Origin: Pedobacter sp. ISL-64 | Lineage (GTDB): Bacteria; Bacteroidota; Bacteroidia; Sphingobacteriales; Sphingobacteriaceae | DNA length: 64,000 nucleotides | Assembly: GCF_018613605.1 (NCBI RefSeq) | Contig: NZ_JAGGPU010000002.1 | Coordinates: forward strand, 372,001-436,000 | Direction of reading: 5' to 3' | In this document: one piece after another, positions 1-9,048 of the stretch | Layout: each line of letters begins with the position of its first letter | How positions within the stretch are numbered: the first letter of the stretch is position 1 | Notes under the pieces: generated by a model | What the model was told of the DNA's origin: nothing | Databases searched by the model: none | What the model saw: the letters and a program-made list of their open reading frames with translations, nothing else | Program-made: the position numbers and the translations under genes

Positions 1-91
1 GTTAATGTTTGTAATGGGCTTGGGCTTGTCAATAGAAGAAAGCCGAAAATTAATGGAAGAATCGCTAAGGGGTGAATTGACTAAAGATTAA
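1..91 (+). CDS. 3' end of an unidentified gene (partial at left edge)
   Basis: An open frame enters from the left edge (first whole codon at base 2) and ends at TAA 89-91. The visible C-terminus is about 29 residues, hydrophobic then helical and charged (ends ...RGELTKD). It is too short to assign a family. The sequence after it becomes non-coding and repeat-rich, which supports a real gene end here. Confidence 0.45.
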   Translation, partial: LMFVMGLGLSIEESRKLMEESLRGELTKD

Positions 92-614
92 TGCTAGTCG
101 GGATTTGTAATCCCGTTTACAGAACTACGGATTTAATCCTGAAGTGTAGGGTTATTTTCATCGTTTTTGGAAATGATGGGTTCTGTTATAATGGCACGTT
201 TAGTCCTGTTACCGCTTCAAGTCCTTCCCGATGAATCGGGATACCTCGCTCCGGGCTTTACGCTTTATCAGGTTTAACAACATGGGTCGTTGCATAAATT
301 CTGAAATTGCGATAGATCCGCGTTAGGGATTGTAAGGGTTTAGTACCGATCCTTCATCGGTACCGGAGCGAAGCGCAGCCCTGAAAAAGCCCGACCCTTG
401 CGCAGCTTGGGTAACGCCCAAATCAATTGCAGTTGACCATTTTCAGTTAGCAGTTTTGCATTACAGTAAGTAAAACTTCTGCAATTATGACCGACATCAT
501 TTCGGTTATAAGTATTTAGCGCTATTTTTGCTAGTAAAGAGGTATAAGGTACAGGGTTTAAGGCGTAAGGTTATGTCTTGATACTTGATACACAACACTC
601 GATACTTATTAAAC
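92..614. other. Long intergenic region made of repeat fragments
   Basis: No credible gene is seen in this 520-base gap. It holds an R1-family repeat (199-278), a second palindromic segment around 330-410 with inverted CCGATCCTTCATCGG and a GC-rich tail, and near 550-575 a fragment of the TAAACCCT/TACCTT repeat seen elsewhere in the window (reverse orientation). No -7 box of the Bacteroidota type was recognised directly ahead of the gene at 615. Confidence 0.6.
199..278 (-). repeat. R1 dispersed repeat, copy a
   Basis: On the minus strand this begins with the R1 start TAAACCTGA and ends with CAGGACTAAAC. The centre contains a perfect small hairpin (CCCGAT/ATCGGG at about 227-240). R1 copies share their ends but differ in the middle. 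Confidence 0.5.
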
Positions 615-2027
615 ATGAAAATAGAACAAATATATACAGGTTGCCTGGCAGAAGCCGCTTATTACATCGAAAGTAATGGCGAAGCTGCAATTATTGATCC
701 GCTAAGAGAGGTTGGAACGTACTTAAAGAAAGCCGAAAAAGCAGGGGCCACCATCAAATATATTTTTGAAACGCATTTTCATGCCGATTTTGTTTCCGGA
801 CATGTAGACCTGGCAGAGAAATCTGGTGCCGAAATTATCTATGGCCCAACCGCTAAAACCGAGTTTAAATCGCACATTGCTAAAGATGGTGAGCAGTTTA
901 AAATTGGAAACGTAACCATTACCGCTTTACATACTCCCGGGCATACTTTAGAATCGACTACTTATCTGCTAAGAGATGAAAATGGAAAAGATCATTGCAT
1001 TTTTAGTGGCGATACCTTATTTATTGGCGATGTTGGTCGACCTGATTTAGCGCAAAAAGGCCATTTAACCATGGAAGATTTAGCGGGAATGCTTTACGAT
1101 TCGTTAAATGAGAAAATAAAACCTTTAGCTGATGATGTAATTGTTTATCCGGCACATGGTGCAGGTTCTGCCTGTGGCAAAAGCATGAGTAAAGAAACTT
1201 TCGATACTTTAGGGCACCAAAAGGAAGTAAATTACGCTTTAAAAGCCGAAACAAAAGAGCAATTCATTGCAGAAGTAACAGATGGCATTTTGCCACCACC
1301 ACAATATTTTGCTAAAAATGCTGCCATTAATAAAGGCGGGGTGGAAAGTATTGATGAGGTTTACGAGAAAGGATTAAACGCTTTAACACCTCAGCAGTTT
1401 GAAGATACTGCAAACCAAACAGGGGCGATTATGCTCGATACCCGCGATCCGCAGGTTTTTGCAAAAGGTTTTATTCCAAATTCGATCAATATTGGCCTTA
1501 ACGGACAGTTTGCACCGTGGGTTGGTGCTTTGATTACCGATTTACAGCAGCCAATTTTACTGATTACCGATCAGGGTAAAGAAGAAGAAGCCATTACCCG
1601 CTTAACCCGCGTAGGATACGATAGTACCATAGGCTATTTAGATGGTGGTTTCGAAAGATGGACAGATGCTGGCAAGGAAATCGATACGATTGAATCAATC
1701 TCTGCCGAGGCATTTGAAACAGCTAGTCTTAACGGAGCAATTACAGCACTTGATGTACGCAAGCCAGGTGAATATGAATCAGAACATCTGGAATTTACGC
1801 TGAGCCGTCCATTAGATTTTATTAACGACTGGACTGGCGAGATTAATCCAAAATCTACCTATTATATTCACTGTGCGGGTGGCTACCGATCGATGATTGC
1901 TGCTTCCATCTTAAAATCGCGTGGAGTAGAAAATGTGATTGATGTTGCAGGCGGTTACGGCGCAATTAAAAATACCGGTTTAAAAAGAACCGATTTCGCC
2001 TGCCCAAGCAAAGCAATGAAAGTTTAA
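615..2027 (+). CDS. MBL-fold persulfide dioxygenase with two rhodanese domains (CstB-like)
   Basis: Predicted 470 aa. Residues 1-240 form a metallo-beta-lactamase domain of the ETHE1/CstB persulfide dioxygenase group: THFHAD (H54, H56, D58), a TPGHT motif near 110 and GDTLFIGDVGRPD near 140. Two rhodanese domains follow, about 255-355 and 365-460. The second carries the catalytic Cys420 in HCAGGYR; the first has TDQGKEE where the cysteine loop should be, so it is a pseudo-rhodanese, the same arrangement known for CstB. Such enzymes oxidise low-molecular-weight thiol persulfides to sulfite and thiol and may transfer sulfur. The start at 615 (MKIEQIYTG) is chosen over an upstream in-frame ATG at 585 because it matches the family N-terminus. 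ypdA follows after a repeat. Confidence 0.88.
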   Translation: MKIEQIYTGCLAEAAYYIESNGEAAIIDPLREVGTYLKKAEKAGATIKYIFETHFHADFVSGHVDLAEKSGAEIIYGPTAKTEFKSHIAKDGEQFKIGNVTITALHTPGHTLESTTYLLRDENGKDHCIFSGDTLFIGDVGRPDLAQKGHLTMEDLAGMLYDSLNEKIKPLADDVIVYPAHGAGSACGKSMSKETFDTLGHQKEVNYALKAETKEQFIAEVTDGILPPPQYFAKNAAINKGGVESIDEVYEKGLNALTPQQFEDTANQTGAIMLDTRDPQVFAKGFIPNSINIGLNGQFAPWVGALITDLQQPILLITDQGKEEEAITRLTRVGYDSTIGYLDGGFERWTDAGKEIDTIESISAEAFETASLNGAITALDVRKPGEYESEHLEFTLSRPLDFINDWTGEINPKSTYYIHCAGGYRSMIAASILKSRGVENVIDVAGGYGAIKNTGLKRTDFACPSKAMKV

Positions 2028-2040
2028 TAAATAAAAGAGA

Positions 2041-2127
2041 TCGTCATTTCGAGCGGAACACAGTGCAGTCGAGAAATCTATGCTAACAGATCTCTCCATT
2101 CCGCGGTGCTGCAGTCGAGATGACGAC
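2041..2127. repeat. R2 palindromic repeat (GTCATTTCGAGCGG type)
   Basis: An 87-base element between the rhodanese gene and ypdA. It starts TCGTCATTTCGAGCGG, has GAGAAATCT in the middle and ends GTCGAGATGACGA, the inverse of its start. A close copy lies at 3777-3863. Confidence 0.75.
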
Positions 2128-2153
2128 CACTCTTTAAGCGAAATAAAAACTGG

Positions 2154-3122
2154 ATGTCTGAAAATCAAAATCATTACGACGTATTAATTATCGGTGCTGG
2201 CCCGATAGGGATGGCTTGTGCAATTGAAGCCCAAAAAGCAAATCTAAGCTATGTAATTGTAGAGAAAGGTGCTTTGGTGAACAGTTTGTTTAACTATCCG
2301 GTGTTTATGACCTTCTTTTCTACTTCTCAAAAGTTAGAAATTGGAGGAGTTCCTTTCGTAACCATAAGTCCGAAACCTAACAGAAATGAAGCGGTTGAAT
2401 ATTACCGTCGTGTGGCCGAAAAATTTGATTTAAATATCCATCTTTTTGAAAGCGTAAAACAGGTTGTTAAAAACGATCATGATGTTTTCGAAATCAATAC
2501 CACTAAAACCAATTATACGGCCAATAATGTAATTGTGGCTACTGGTTTTTATGATGTGCCATTGTTGATGAATGTTCCAGGAGAGGATTTACCAAAAGTA
2601 ACGCATTATTATAAAGACCCGCATTTATATGCATTTCAAAATGTGGTAGTGGTTGGCGCCAATAACTCGGGCGTAGATGCTGCTTTAGAAACCTACCGAA
2701 AAGGCGCAAATGTGACGATGGTGGTGCGTAGTAACGATCTTGGTCCTCATGTTAAATATTGGGTGCGTCCGGATATCCAGAACAGGATTAAAGAGGGAGA
2801 AGTTAAAGCACTTTTTAACTCCGAGTTGATTGAAATAAGGGAGGGAGAAGTAGATATCAAAACACCAGAGGGCATAAAAACCACTCCGAACGATTTTGTA
2901 ATTGCGATGACGGGTTATCAGCCCGATTTTGGAATGCTCAGGAAATTCGGCATCGAACTGCCCGAAACACTTTGCCCGGTTTACAACGAAGAAACGATGG
3001 AAACGAATGTGAAAGGTTTGTATCTGGCAGGTGTAGTTTGCGGTGGATTGGATACCCACAAACTTTTTATCGAAAATTCGAGGGTGCACGCCGAAATGAT
3101 TGTGAAGAATATTTTGAGTTAA
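2154..3122 (+). CDS. ypdA: YpdA-type bacillithiol disulfide reductase (FAD/NAD(P)H)
   Basis: 322 aa, full length for the YpdA family. The FAD-binding GAGPIG lies at residues 14-19, a second nucleotide-binding fold appears near 165-180 (VVVGANNSG), and the C-terminus has YLAGVVCGG for flavin binding. YpdA is known to reduce bacillithiol disulfide with NADPH. Its position just after a CstB-like persulfide dioxygenase, and the bacilliredoxin at 40712, fit a bacillithiol redox system; that the organism makes bacillithiol is inference. The start at 2154 gives the expected N-terminus. Other flavin pyridine-nucleotide oxidoreductases are less likely. Confidence 0.88.
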   Translation: MSENQNHYDVLIIGAGPIGMACAIEAQKANLSYVIVEKGALVNSLFNYPVFMTFFSTSQKLEIGGVPFVTISPKPNRNEAVEYYRRVAEKFDLNIHLFESVKQVVKNDHDVFEINTTKTNYTANNVIVATGFYDVPLLMNVPGEDLPKVTHYYKDPHLYAFQNVVVVGANNSGVDAALETYRKGANVTMVVRSNDLGPHVKYWVRPDIQNRIKEGEVKALFNSELIEIREGEVDIKTPEGIKTTPNDFVIAMTGYQPDFGMLRKFGIELPETLCPVYNEETMETNVKGLYLAGVVCGGLDTHKLFIENSRVHAEMIVKNILS

Positions 3123-3224
3123 ATTTCCTAAGAAGTTTAGTCTGAGGATTAGCGATGGAAAACTTTGTAAGTCTTTACGCAAATAAGCTTAAATTTCTTG
3201 ATTTGGGCTTTTAGAGTTCTGAAT

Positions 3225-3727
3225 TTAATTATTCCTGCTTTTTCCGTACTTGTATGTTGCAAATAACATTAGTGCGATAACTATAATTTGAAATAAGATA
3301 AGGTAATTGATTGGCATTAAAAACATAGAAAGAAATCCTTCCTGTGTTAGAATGTCCGTTGTTGCCCTGTTGTGAACTGATAATGGAGGGTAGACTGTCC
3401 AGCCATTTTGGCCAATCTCAGGTAAAAAAGAAAAAAAGGACTTGCTTTAGCAATTAATGTGTTGAAACCAAAACCTAAAATTAAAAAGATAATAAATGGT
3501 AGCGTTCGATTGAAAGAATGCCTGCCTTCTTTGATGAAATAAAGTGGGAAAGCGATGGAAATGGCTGAAAACCACACCAGGGGATAGCCGTTTTTTATTA
3601 CGAAATAGGTGTCGTGAAGGTTAATGTTCAGACCAGAATTTCCTAAGATGATAAAGAATATACTATGTGGTATGATTGCACAACCCAAAAGCCATGCTAT
3701 TTCAATCAGTATAGGTTTAATTTTCAT
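3225..3727 (-). pseudogene. Heme-copper-oxidase-like small membrane protein, frameshifted
   Basis: Reading from ATG 3727 the frame gives a membrane protein with NLHDTYFVI and runs to a stop at 3347, but its last 25 residues look non-native. Adding one T to the T7 run (plus-strand A7 at about 3431-3437) continues into SFLPEIGQNGWTVYPPLS, then a further hydrophobic segment and stop at 3225, giving about 167 aa. HDTYFV and GWTVYPPL are both hallmark motifs of cytochrome oxidase subunit I, and small Bacteroidota membrane proteins carry both. The break is therefore a one-base deletion in a homopolymer, either a real mutation or a sequencing error. About five hydrophobic segments. Function unknown. 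Confidence 0.7.
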
Positions 3728-3776
3728 AAAGAGCGAGATTTAGATTAGTATTTAATATAGTAAATATAAGCAGGGA

Positions 3777-3863
3777 TCGTCATTTCGAGCGGAGTGCAAC
3801 GCAGTCGAGAAATCTATTTTGATGGATCTCTCCATTCCGCTATGCTTCAGTCGAGATGACGAC
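3777..3863. repeat. R2 palindromic repeat, second copy
   Basis: 87 bases, TCGTCATTTCGAGCGG at the start and GTCGAGATGACGAC at the end, clearly homologous to 2041-2127. Its last base is the first base of the minus-strand stop codon (3863-3865) of the neighbouring hydrolase gene, so the repeat abuts the coding region exactly. Confidence 0.75.
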
Positions 3864-4864
3864 TATTCTTTCAATTGAACAGGCACTTTCAACGTACTCC
3901 CCACAAAACTTTCAATAGCAGCCTCTACACTTGGTAAATCCTTCGAAGTAATATACGATCCCATTACGTGATTCCCTGCGTTTGGTATGGCTTGTTTTCT
4001 TTTTAAATTATTCGGTGTACCCAGTTCATCAAACATTTTCAGCATGGCATCTACACGTACTACCGGATCTTGCTCAAGTTCATTTCTGTAATAGTAGAGC
4101 ATTAAAACGGGTTGTTTTACTTTTTGAAAAGTAGATTTTATCATACTGCTCTCAATAAATTCTTCCAGTTCTACCAGAGATTCGAGGCGGTAATTGGTGT
4201 ACCAGTATTTTTTATATTCGTCAGTACGGTCATCTACCTTGCGTTCATCGCCACCCACCACTTTTCTGGCAATCTGTAATCCCCAGGGGTTATTCAAAAG
4301 CCAGGCATTTTTATCGTTAATGGCTACATTTGGCGACAATAAAATCAAGCTGTTAATTTCAGGATAGGTTGCCGCTAGTTTTAAAGCGACAGTTCCACCG
4401 GTAGAAGTGCCTACTAAAATTACTTTTTTGCCCAGTTTTTTACCGATGGCATAAGCCTGTTTACTGGTTTCCCAAAGGCGGTCGGCGGTAAAATATTGCA
4501 TAGGTGCAAGTGTATCAATGCCATGGTCGGCCAAACGCGCTAGGTATAAATTGGCATTTAATTCTTTGGCCAGATTTAGGTAAACGGGGTTTCCTTCTGT
4601 TTTTGATGCCGAAAAACCATGAAGGTAAACAATGGCATACTCGGTTTGCTTGTGGAGGGGATCGGCCCAGATGATTTCGGCTTCATTACCTGGTTTTATT
4701 TTGTGCATCGATTCTATGCTGGCCACATAACGGTCTAAATCTTCCAGATCGGGAACCTGTGTGAGTTCTTTGTTGTAAACCGGTTTTTTGGGTTTTGGGC
4801 CCAGTAGGTAGCCTGCAACAATTAATGCCGAAAGGCCGATAAGTACTTTGTAGCGTTTTTTCAT
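3863..4864 (-). CDS. Membrane-anchored alpha/beta hydrolase
   Basis: 333 aa. An N-terminal hydrophobic segment (about residues 6-22) is followed by a proline-lysine linker, suggesting a membrane anchor with the domain outside the cytoplasm. Hydrolase fold motifs: oxyanion region YLHGFSAS near 80, nucleophile elbow GTSTGG near 153, and a C-terminal NAGNH that supplies the likely catalytic histidine. Substrate is unknown; carboxylesterase or lipase-like activity is typical of the fold. Transcribed towards the R2 repeat and the broken membrane gene. Start at 4864 gives a clean signal anchor. Confidence 0.8.
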   Translation of the reverse strand: MKKRYKVLIGLSALIVAGYLLGPKPKKPVYNKELTQVPDLEDLDRYVASIESMHKIKPGNEAEIIWADPLHKQTEYAIVYLHGFSASKTEGNPVYLNLAKELNANLYLARLADHGIDTLAPMQYFTADRLWETSKQAYAIGKKLGKKVILVGTSTGGTVALKLAATYPEINSLILLSPNVAINDKNAWLLNNPWGLQIARKVVGGDERKVDDRTDEYKKYWYTNYRLESLVELEEFIESSMIKSTFQKVKQPVLMLYYYRNELEQDPVVRVDAMLKMFDELGTPNNLKRKQAIPNAGNHVMGSYITSKDLPSVEAAIESFVGSTLKVPVQLKE

Positions 4865-4975
4865 CTAGGCTCAGCTAATATTGGTTTAAATGTAAAATTT
4901 GAAATTAAATAAAGCTAATATTTTTGAGGAATTAATTATCGTATGGAGGGGTTTTTACCTACACTAACCCGTAAT

Positions 4976-5052
4976 GTTAAACCTGATGGCGCCAAATAGC
5001 CCACAGCCGTGAGCATGAGGGCGAGGACTATGGGCAATAGCAGGAGCAAAAG
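4976..5052 (+). repeat. R1 dispersed repeat, copy b
   Basis: Begins TTAAACCTGA and ends AGCAGGAGCAAAAGA, the two conserved R1 ends. The centre differs from other copies. It fills part of the gap between two divergent genes. Confidence 0.5.
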
Positions 5053-5128
5053 ATGTTAAAGATTAAGCTGTTGCTTTTCAAATCCTTAATAATACAACCA
5101 CATATTACCTTTTTATGGGAAATTAGCT

Positions 5129-5136
5129 TAAGTTTG
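5129..5136 (+). promoter_or_regulatory. Candidate -7 box TAAGTTTG for the polyprenyl synthase gene
   Basis: Matches the Bacteroidota -7 consensus TANNTTTG. It lies 22 bases before the ATG at 5158, which supports that start over an upstream in-frame ATG at 5053. No clear TTTG -33 box is seen at the usual spacing. Confidence 0.5.
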
Positions 5137-5157
5137 CAATCAAAATTTTTCGACTTA

Positions 5158-6129
5158 ATGCCGGGAATCGAACAGATAAAAACACCTATTGCTGCTGATA
5201 TTAAAGCGTTTGAAAAAACCTTTAAAGAATCTATGCATAGCGACGCACCGTTGCTGGATAGGATTACCCATTATATTGTAAAGCAAAAAGGCAAACAAAT
5301 GCGGCCGATGTTCGTATTTTTTGCGGCTAAACTATGTGGTGGCATTACAGAATCAACCCATCGCGGGGCTGCTTTGGTAGAGCTTTTACATACCGCTACT
5401 TTGGTGCATGATGATGTGGTAGACAATGCTTACGAACGCCGCGGCTTTTTCTCTATCAATGCTTTATGGAAAAACAAGATTGCCGTTTTGGTTGGCGACT
5501 ACCTGTTGGCTAAAGGATTGTTGCTTTCGGTAAACAATAACGAACATCGTTTGTTACAAATTGTATCGGAAGCGGTGAAACAGATGAGCGAGGGTGAACT
5601 CTTGCAGGTAGAAAAGGTGAGGAGAATGGATATTTCGGAAGAGTTATATTTTGATGTAATCCGACAGAAAACAGCTTCTTTAATTGCTTCTTGTTGTGCG
5701 GCGGGTGCTGCTTCGGCTGGTGCGGATGATGAAACGATAGAAAAAATGCGCCTGTTTGGCGAAAAAGTAGGAATTGCCTTTCAGATTAAAGACGATACCT
5801 TCGATTTCGGGACTGATGATGTAGGCAAACCTTTGGGTATTGATATTAAAGAGAAGAAAGTAACGCTACCTTTAATTTATGCACTGAATAAAGCCGAAAA
5901 AGCTGAACGTAAAAAAATAATCAACCTGGTGAAAAACCACCAGGATGATGCGGTTAAAATTCAGCAGATAATTGATTTTGTAAATGCCCAGGAAGGTGTG
6001 TATTACGCCAATCAGAAAATGCTGGAGTACCAGAAAGAGGCATTTGATATTTTGCACAGTTTTGAGGCTGGCGAAGCACGGACTGGTTTAGAACAACTTG
6101 TACTGTACACTACTGAACGTAAAAAATAA
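5158..6129 (+). CDS. Polyprenyl diphosphate synthase
   Basis: 323 aa, normal for trans-polyprenyl synthases. The first aspartate-rich motif is DDVVD (in LVHDDVVDNA), the second DDTFD (in IKDDTFDF), with the upstream KQKGKQMRP substrate loop. It condenses isopentenyl diphosphate onto an allylic primer, probably to the side chain of menaquinone or a related long-chain product; chain length cannot be read here. The chosen start follows a TAAGTTTG box; a 35-residue upstream extension is unlike the family. The stop TAA overlaps the next ATG by one base (TAATG), so it is probably translationally coupled to the TerC gene. Confidence 0.88.
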   Translation: MPGIEQIKTPIAADIKAFEKTFKESMHSDAPLLDRITHYIVKQKGKQMRPMFVFFAAKLCGGITESTHRGAALVELLHTATLVHDDVVDNAYERRGFFSINALWKNKIAVLVGDYLLAKGLLLSVNNNEHRLLQIVSEAVKQMSEGELLQVEKVRRMDISEELYFDVIRQKTASLIASCCAAGAASAGADDETIEKMRLFGEKVGIAFQIKDDTFDFGTDDVGKPLGIDIKEKKVTLPLIYALNKAEKAERKKIINLVKNHQDDAVKIQQIIDFVNAQEGVYYANQKMLEYQKEAFDILHSFEAGEARTGLEQLVLYTTERKK

Positions 6130-7187
6130 TGGGTAACGAATTACTTTTTAGCTTAGGTTTTCTCCTTTTTATTGTGCTGATTCTTGCTTTAGATCTTGGT
6201 CTTTTTAGTAGGAAAGAGCATGTGGTGAGCTTAAAACAAGCTGGGGTGATGAGTTTGATTATGGTGGCTTTGGCTATCGGTTTTTACTTTATCCTGTTAA
6301 CCGAAGGGCACCAGTTACATGGAATAAAGGATTTTGCACATCTGCAAGAAATTGTAACACGACACCAGCATCACATTAAATTAATCCCTAATGATTTTGA
6401 AGGAAGTTTAGCGGTATATAAACAAAACCTCGGCTTAGAATTTTTAACCGGCTATGTAATTGAATATGCACTTTCTGTAGATAATATCTTTGTGATCGTA
6501 CTCGTTTTTTCAGCCTTTGCCGTTGAAGAAAAATATTATCACCGTGTATTGTTCTGGGGTATTTTGGGTGCCATTATTATGCGTTTCATCTTCATTTTTG
6601 TTGGTGCAGCATTAATTGCAAAATTTGCCTGGATACTCTATTTGTTTGGCGCTTTCCTTGTTTTTACCGGGGTAAAAATGTTCTTTAGTAAAGATGAGGA
6701 TGATAAGATTGATCCGGAAAATCATCCGGTGGTTAAATGGGCCTCGAAAATATTTTCTATCCATCCAAAGTATGAGGGTAAAAAATTCTTCGTAAAAATT
6801 AACCATAAAACTCTGGTGACACCTTTATTTTTGGTACTGCTGATTGTTGAGTTTACCGATCTTTTATTCGCTGTCGATTCTATCCCAGCTATTTTTGCGG
6901 TAACAAAAGATCCCTACATTGTATTTTTCTCTAATATTTTTGCCATCATGGGTTTACGTTCCATGTTCTTCCTGTTGGTGAATATCATCCATAAATTTCA
7001 CTATTTAAAAACCGGGTTGGCTGTATTGTTAGCTTTTATAGGTATCAAAATGTTGGGGCATATTTATCTGGAAAAATGGGGCTTCACCACTGAGCATTCG
7101 CTGATTGTGATTTTAAGTATCTTGGTAATCAGCATTGTGGCCTCGTTGGTTTTTCCGAAGAAAAAAGTGCATGTTAAAGAGCAATAA
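6129..7187 (+). CDS. TerC/Alx family integral membrane protein
   Basis: 352 aa with about eight or nine transmembrane helices. Family signatures are the acidic intramembrane motifs EYALSVDNIFV near 115-125 and FTDLLFAVDSIPA near 240, typical of TerC. Relatives act in manganese export or metal and tellurite tolerance; the specific substrate is not shown. A soluble insert with KDEDDKIDPEN lies between helices. Overlaps the polyprenyl synthase stop by one base and is followed by a repeat, so the pair is likely one transcript. Confidence 0.87.
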   Translation: MGNELLFSLGFLLFIVLILALDLGLFSRKEHVVSLKQAGVMSLIMVALAIGFYFILLTEGHQLHGIKDFAHLQEIVTRHQHHIKLIPNDFEGSLAVYKQNLGLEFLTGYVIEYALSVDNIFVIVLVFSAFAVEEKYYHRVLFWGILGAIIMRFIFIFVGAALIAKFAWILYLFGAFLVFTGVKMFFSKDEDDKIDPENHPVVKWASKIFSIHPKYEGKKFFVKINHKTLVTPLFLVLLIVEFTDLLFAVDSIPAIFAVTKDPYIVFFSNIFAIMGLRSMFFLLVNIIHKFHYLKTGLAVLLAFIGIKMLGHIYLEKWGFTTEHSLIVILSILVISIVASLVFPKKKVHVKEQ

Positions 7188-7212
7188 TCTAAATGGGACT
7201 ATTTTATAATGG

Positions 7213-7320
7213 TCGTCACCCTGAATTTATTTCAGGGTCTTTTAAGATACTAACCACGTAGTAGCTACAAGACAATTGAAAAAAACTGTTTCTACTTGTA
7301 AAACAAGTTCAGTATGACGG
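7213..7320. repeat. R2-type repeat (CGTCACCCTGA...GTATGACG)
   Basis: Starts TCGTCACCCTGAATTTATTT and closes with AACAAGTTCAGTATGACGG, an inverted match of the start. Same general family as the elements near 15610, 42286 and 42367. It fills the gap behind the TerC gene. Confidence 0.6.
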
Positions 7321-7400
7321 CTCGATTGAGCAAAATATACGTTACAGCTAGTAATCTCTGGCTAAAATTTGTACTTTCAACAACTAAACTATTATTCCTA

Positions 7401-8849
7401 ATGAAATATCTTTTCGCTGCAGCGCTTCTTTGTACCGCTTTATTTGTAAATGCCCAGGATAAATTCGGCGATGTTTTTGCCAAAATCAATGCCGATGTAC
7501 AGCAGAATTCAAAAGCTTATCAAACACTTAAATATGAAACTGAAACTATCGGTCATCGTTTAACGGGTTCTACAAACGGCGCAAAAGCAGAGCAGTATGC
7601 TTTCGATTTATTAAAATCTTACGGTTGTGAAGTGAAGTTTCAACCTTTCGAGGTAGAAAGCTGGGCAAGAAAAACAATCAGTGTGGAAATTGGTACTGAT
7701 AAAAACAGTCTGACGAAAATGAAGGCTGTTACTTTAGCACATTCGCCCGTTAGTGCTGACGTTACTGGCGAGATAGTAGATGCAGGTAATGGATTGGAGG
7801 CAGATTATCAAGGCAGTCCTGAGAAGTTTAAAGGTAAAATTGCATTGATTTATCTTGGTGTATTACCAGGCTCTCCTGCTGGGACAAAGTCATTACACCG
7901 CTCAGAAAAGACGGCCATTGCCACAAAATATGGCGCAATTGGAGTGATCATTATCAACACCGTAAAAGATGGTGTACTTTTAACCGGGACAGCTTCGGTA
8001 ACAGGTAAGTTGATCTCCATTCCCGCTATTTGTATTGGACTGGAAGACGGTACAGCTTTGAAGGAAAAAATTAAATCACAACCGCAGATTGCACACATCG
8101 CCATGACTAATTTCTCGGGTTTAATCAAAGCGAGAAACGTAGTGGCTACTTTTAAAGGAACTGAATGGCCTAAGGATAAAATTGTAGTGGGTGGACATTT
8201 AGATAGCTGGGACTTAGCAACCGGTGCAATCGACAATGGAATTGGTTCTTTTGCTATTATGGATATGGCACGTACCTTTAAAAAACTGAATTTAAAAACC
8301 AAACGTACCATAGAGTTTGTATTGTTTATGGGCGAGGAGCAAGGTTTGTTGGGTTCTAAAGCATACATCGATCAGGCTAAAAAAGACAAAACATTAAGCC
8401 AGGTTAAATTTATGTTAAACTACGACATGACGAACGATCCGAAGGGTTTTTCTACTTCAAGAGCAGAAATGAAAGATTTGTTTACGGCCTGGGGAGATGA
8501 TATTGTAAAAATTGATACCGGTTTCAAAAATCTGTTTAATGCTGGTGCTGGTTTGCATAGCGATCATCAACCTTTTATGTTAGAGGGGATTCCTACCGGC
8601 GGTGGTTTTGGTGGTAAACTGCCAAACAATTCTGGCCCATTTTATCACTCAGATGGCGATAGTTTTAAACTGGTTGATGAGCAGGAACTTAAAAATACAG
8701 TGCGTTACAGCGCCATGTTAACTTACGCTTTAGCCAATACACCGAAAATTCCGGTAGGTGTGCAGGGCGAAGAAGAATTAAGGGCTTTCTTAGAATCTCA
8801 GAACCTAAAGGAGCCTTTGAGTATTGCCGGTGAGTGGAGGTGGAAGTAA
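7401..8849 (+). CDS. Secreted M28 family zinc metallopeptidase (carboxypeptidase Q-like)
   Basis: 482 aa from ATG 7401. Residues 1-18 are a typical signal peptide ending VNAQ. A PA-type insert is followed by the peptidase core: GGHLDSWD (zinc His and Asp), GAIDNG (bridging Asp), FMGEEQGLLGS (catalytic Glu pair), and HSDHQPF near the end supplying the last zinc ligand. M28 enzymes of this type cleave dipeptides or act as aminopeptidases or carboxypeptidases in the periplasm. An upstream in-frame start at 7314 would lie in repeat sequence and hide the signal peptide, so it is rejected. No operon partner is seen. Confidence 0.88.
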   Translation: MKYLFAAALLCTALFVNAQDKFGDVFAKINADVQQNSKAYQTLKYETETIGHRLTGSTNGAKAEQYAFDLLKSYGCEVKFQPFEVESWARKTISVEIGTDKNSLTKMKAVTLAHSPVSADVTGEIVDAGNGLEADYQGSPEKFKGKIALIYLGVLPGSPAGTKSLHRSEKTAIATKYGAIGVIIINTVKDGVLLTGTASVTGKLISIPAICIGLEDGTALKEKIKSQPQIAHIAMTNFSGLIKARNVVATFKGTEWPKDKIVVGGHLDSWDLATGAIDNGIGSFAIMDMARTFKKLNLKTKRTIEFVLFMGEEQGLLGSKAYIDQAKKDKTLSQVKFMLNYDMTNDPKGFSTSRAEMKDLFTAWGDDIVKIDTGFKNLFNAGAGLHSDHQPFMLEGIPTGGGFGGKLPNNSGPFYHSDGDSFKLVDEQELKNTVRYSAMLTYALANTPKIPVGVQGEEELRAFLESQNLKEPLSIAGEWRWK

Positions 8850-8929
8850 TGATTTGATGGATTTCTAGCCTTTTCCCATGGGGTTTGATTACACAGATTT
8901 CAATAAGTTTAGTTCGTTATTCAGTAAAT

Positions 8930-9036
8930 CGTCATTTCGACCGTAGCGGAGAAATCTTTGCGAAAATTACCTTAAAAGATTTTGCTTCGCAGAGCACTTC
9001 GTGGTTCTCGGCTTCGCTGCGCTCGCTCGAAATGAC
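8930..9036. repeat. R2-type repeat with inverted ends
   Basis: Begins CGTCATTTCGACCGTAGCGG and ends GCTCGCTCGAAATGAC, its inverse. Inner arms GAAATCTT and AAGATTTTGC also pair. It separates two convergent genes and may serve as a shared 3' hairpin. Confidence 0.65.
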
Positions 9037-9048
9037 AAGTTTTTGCTG

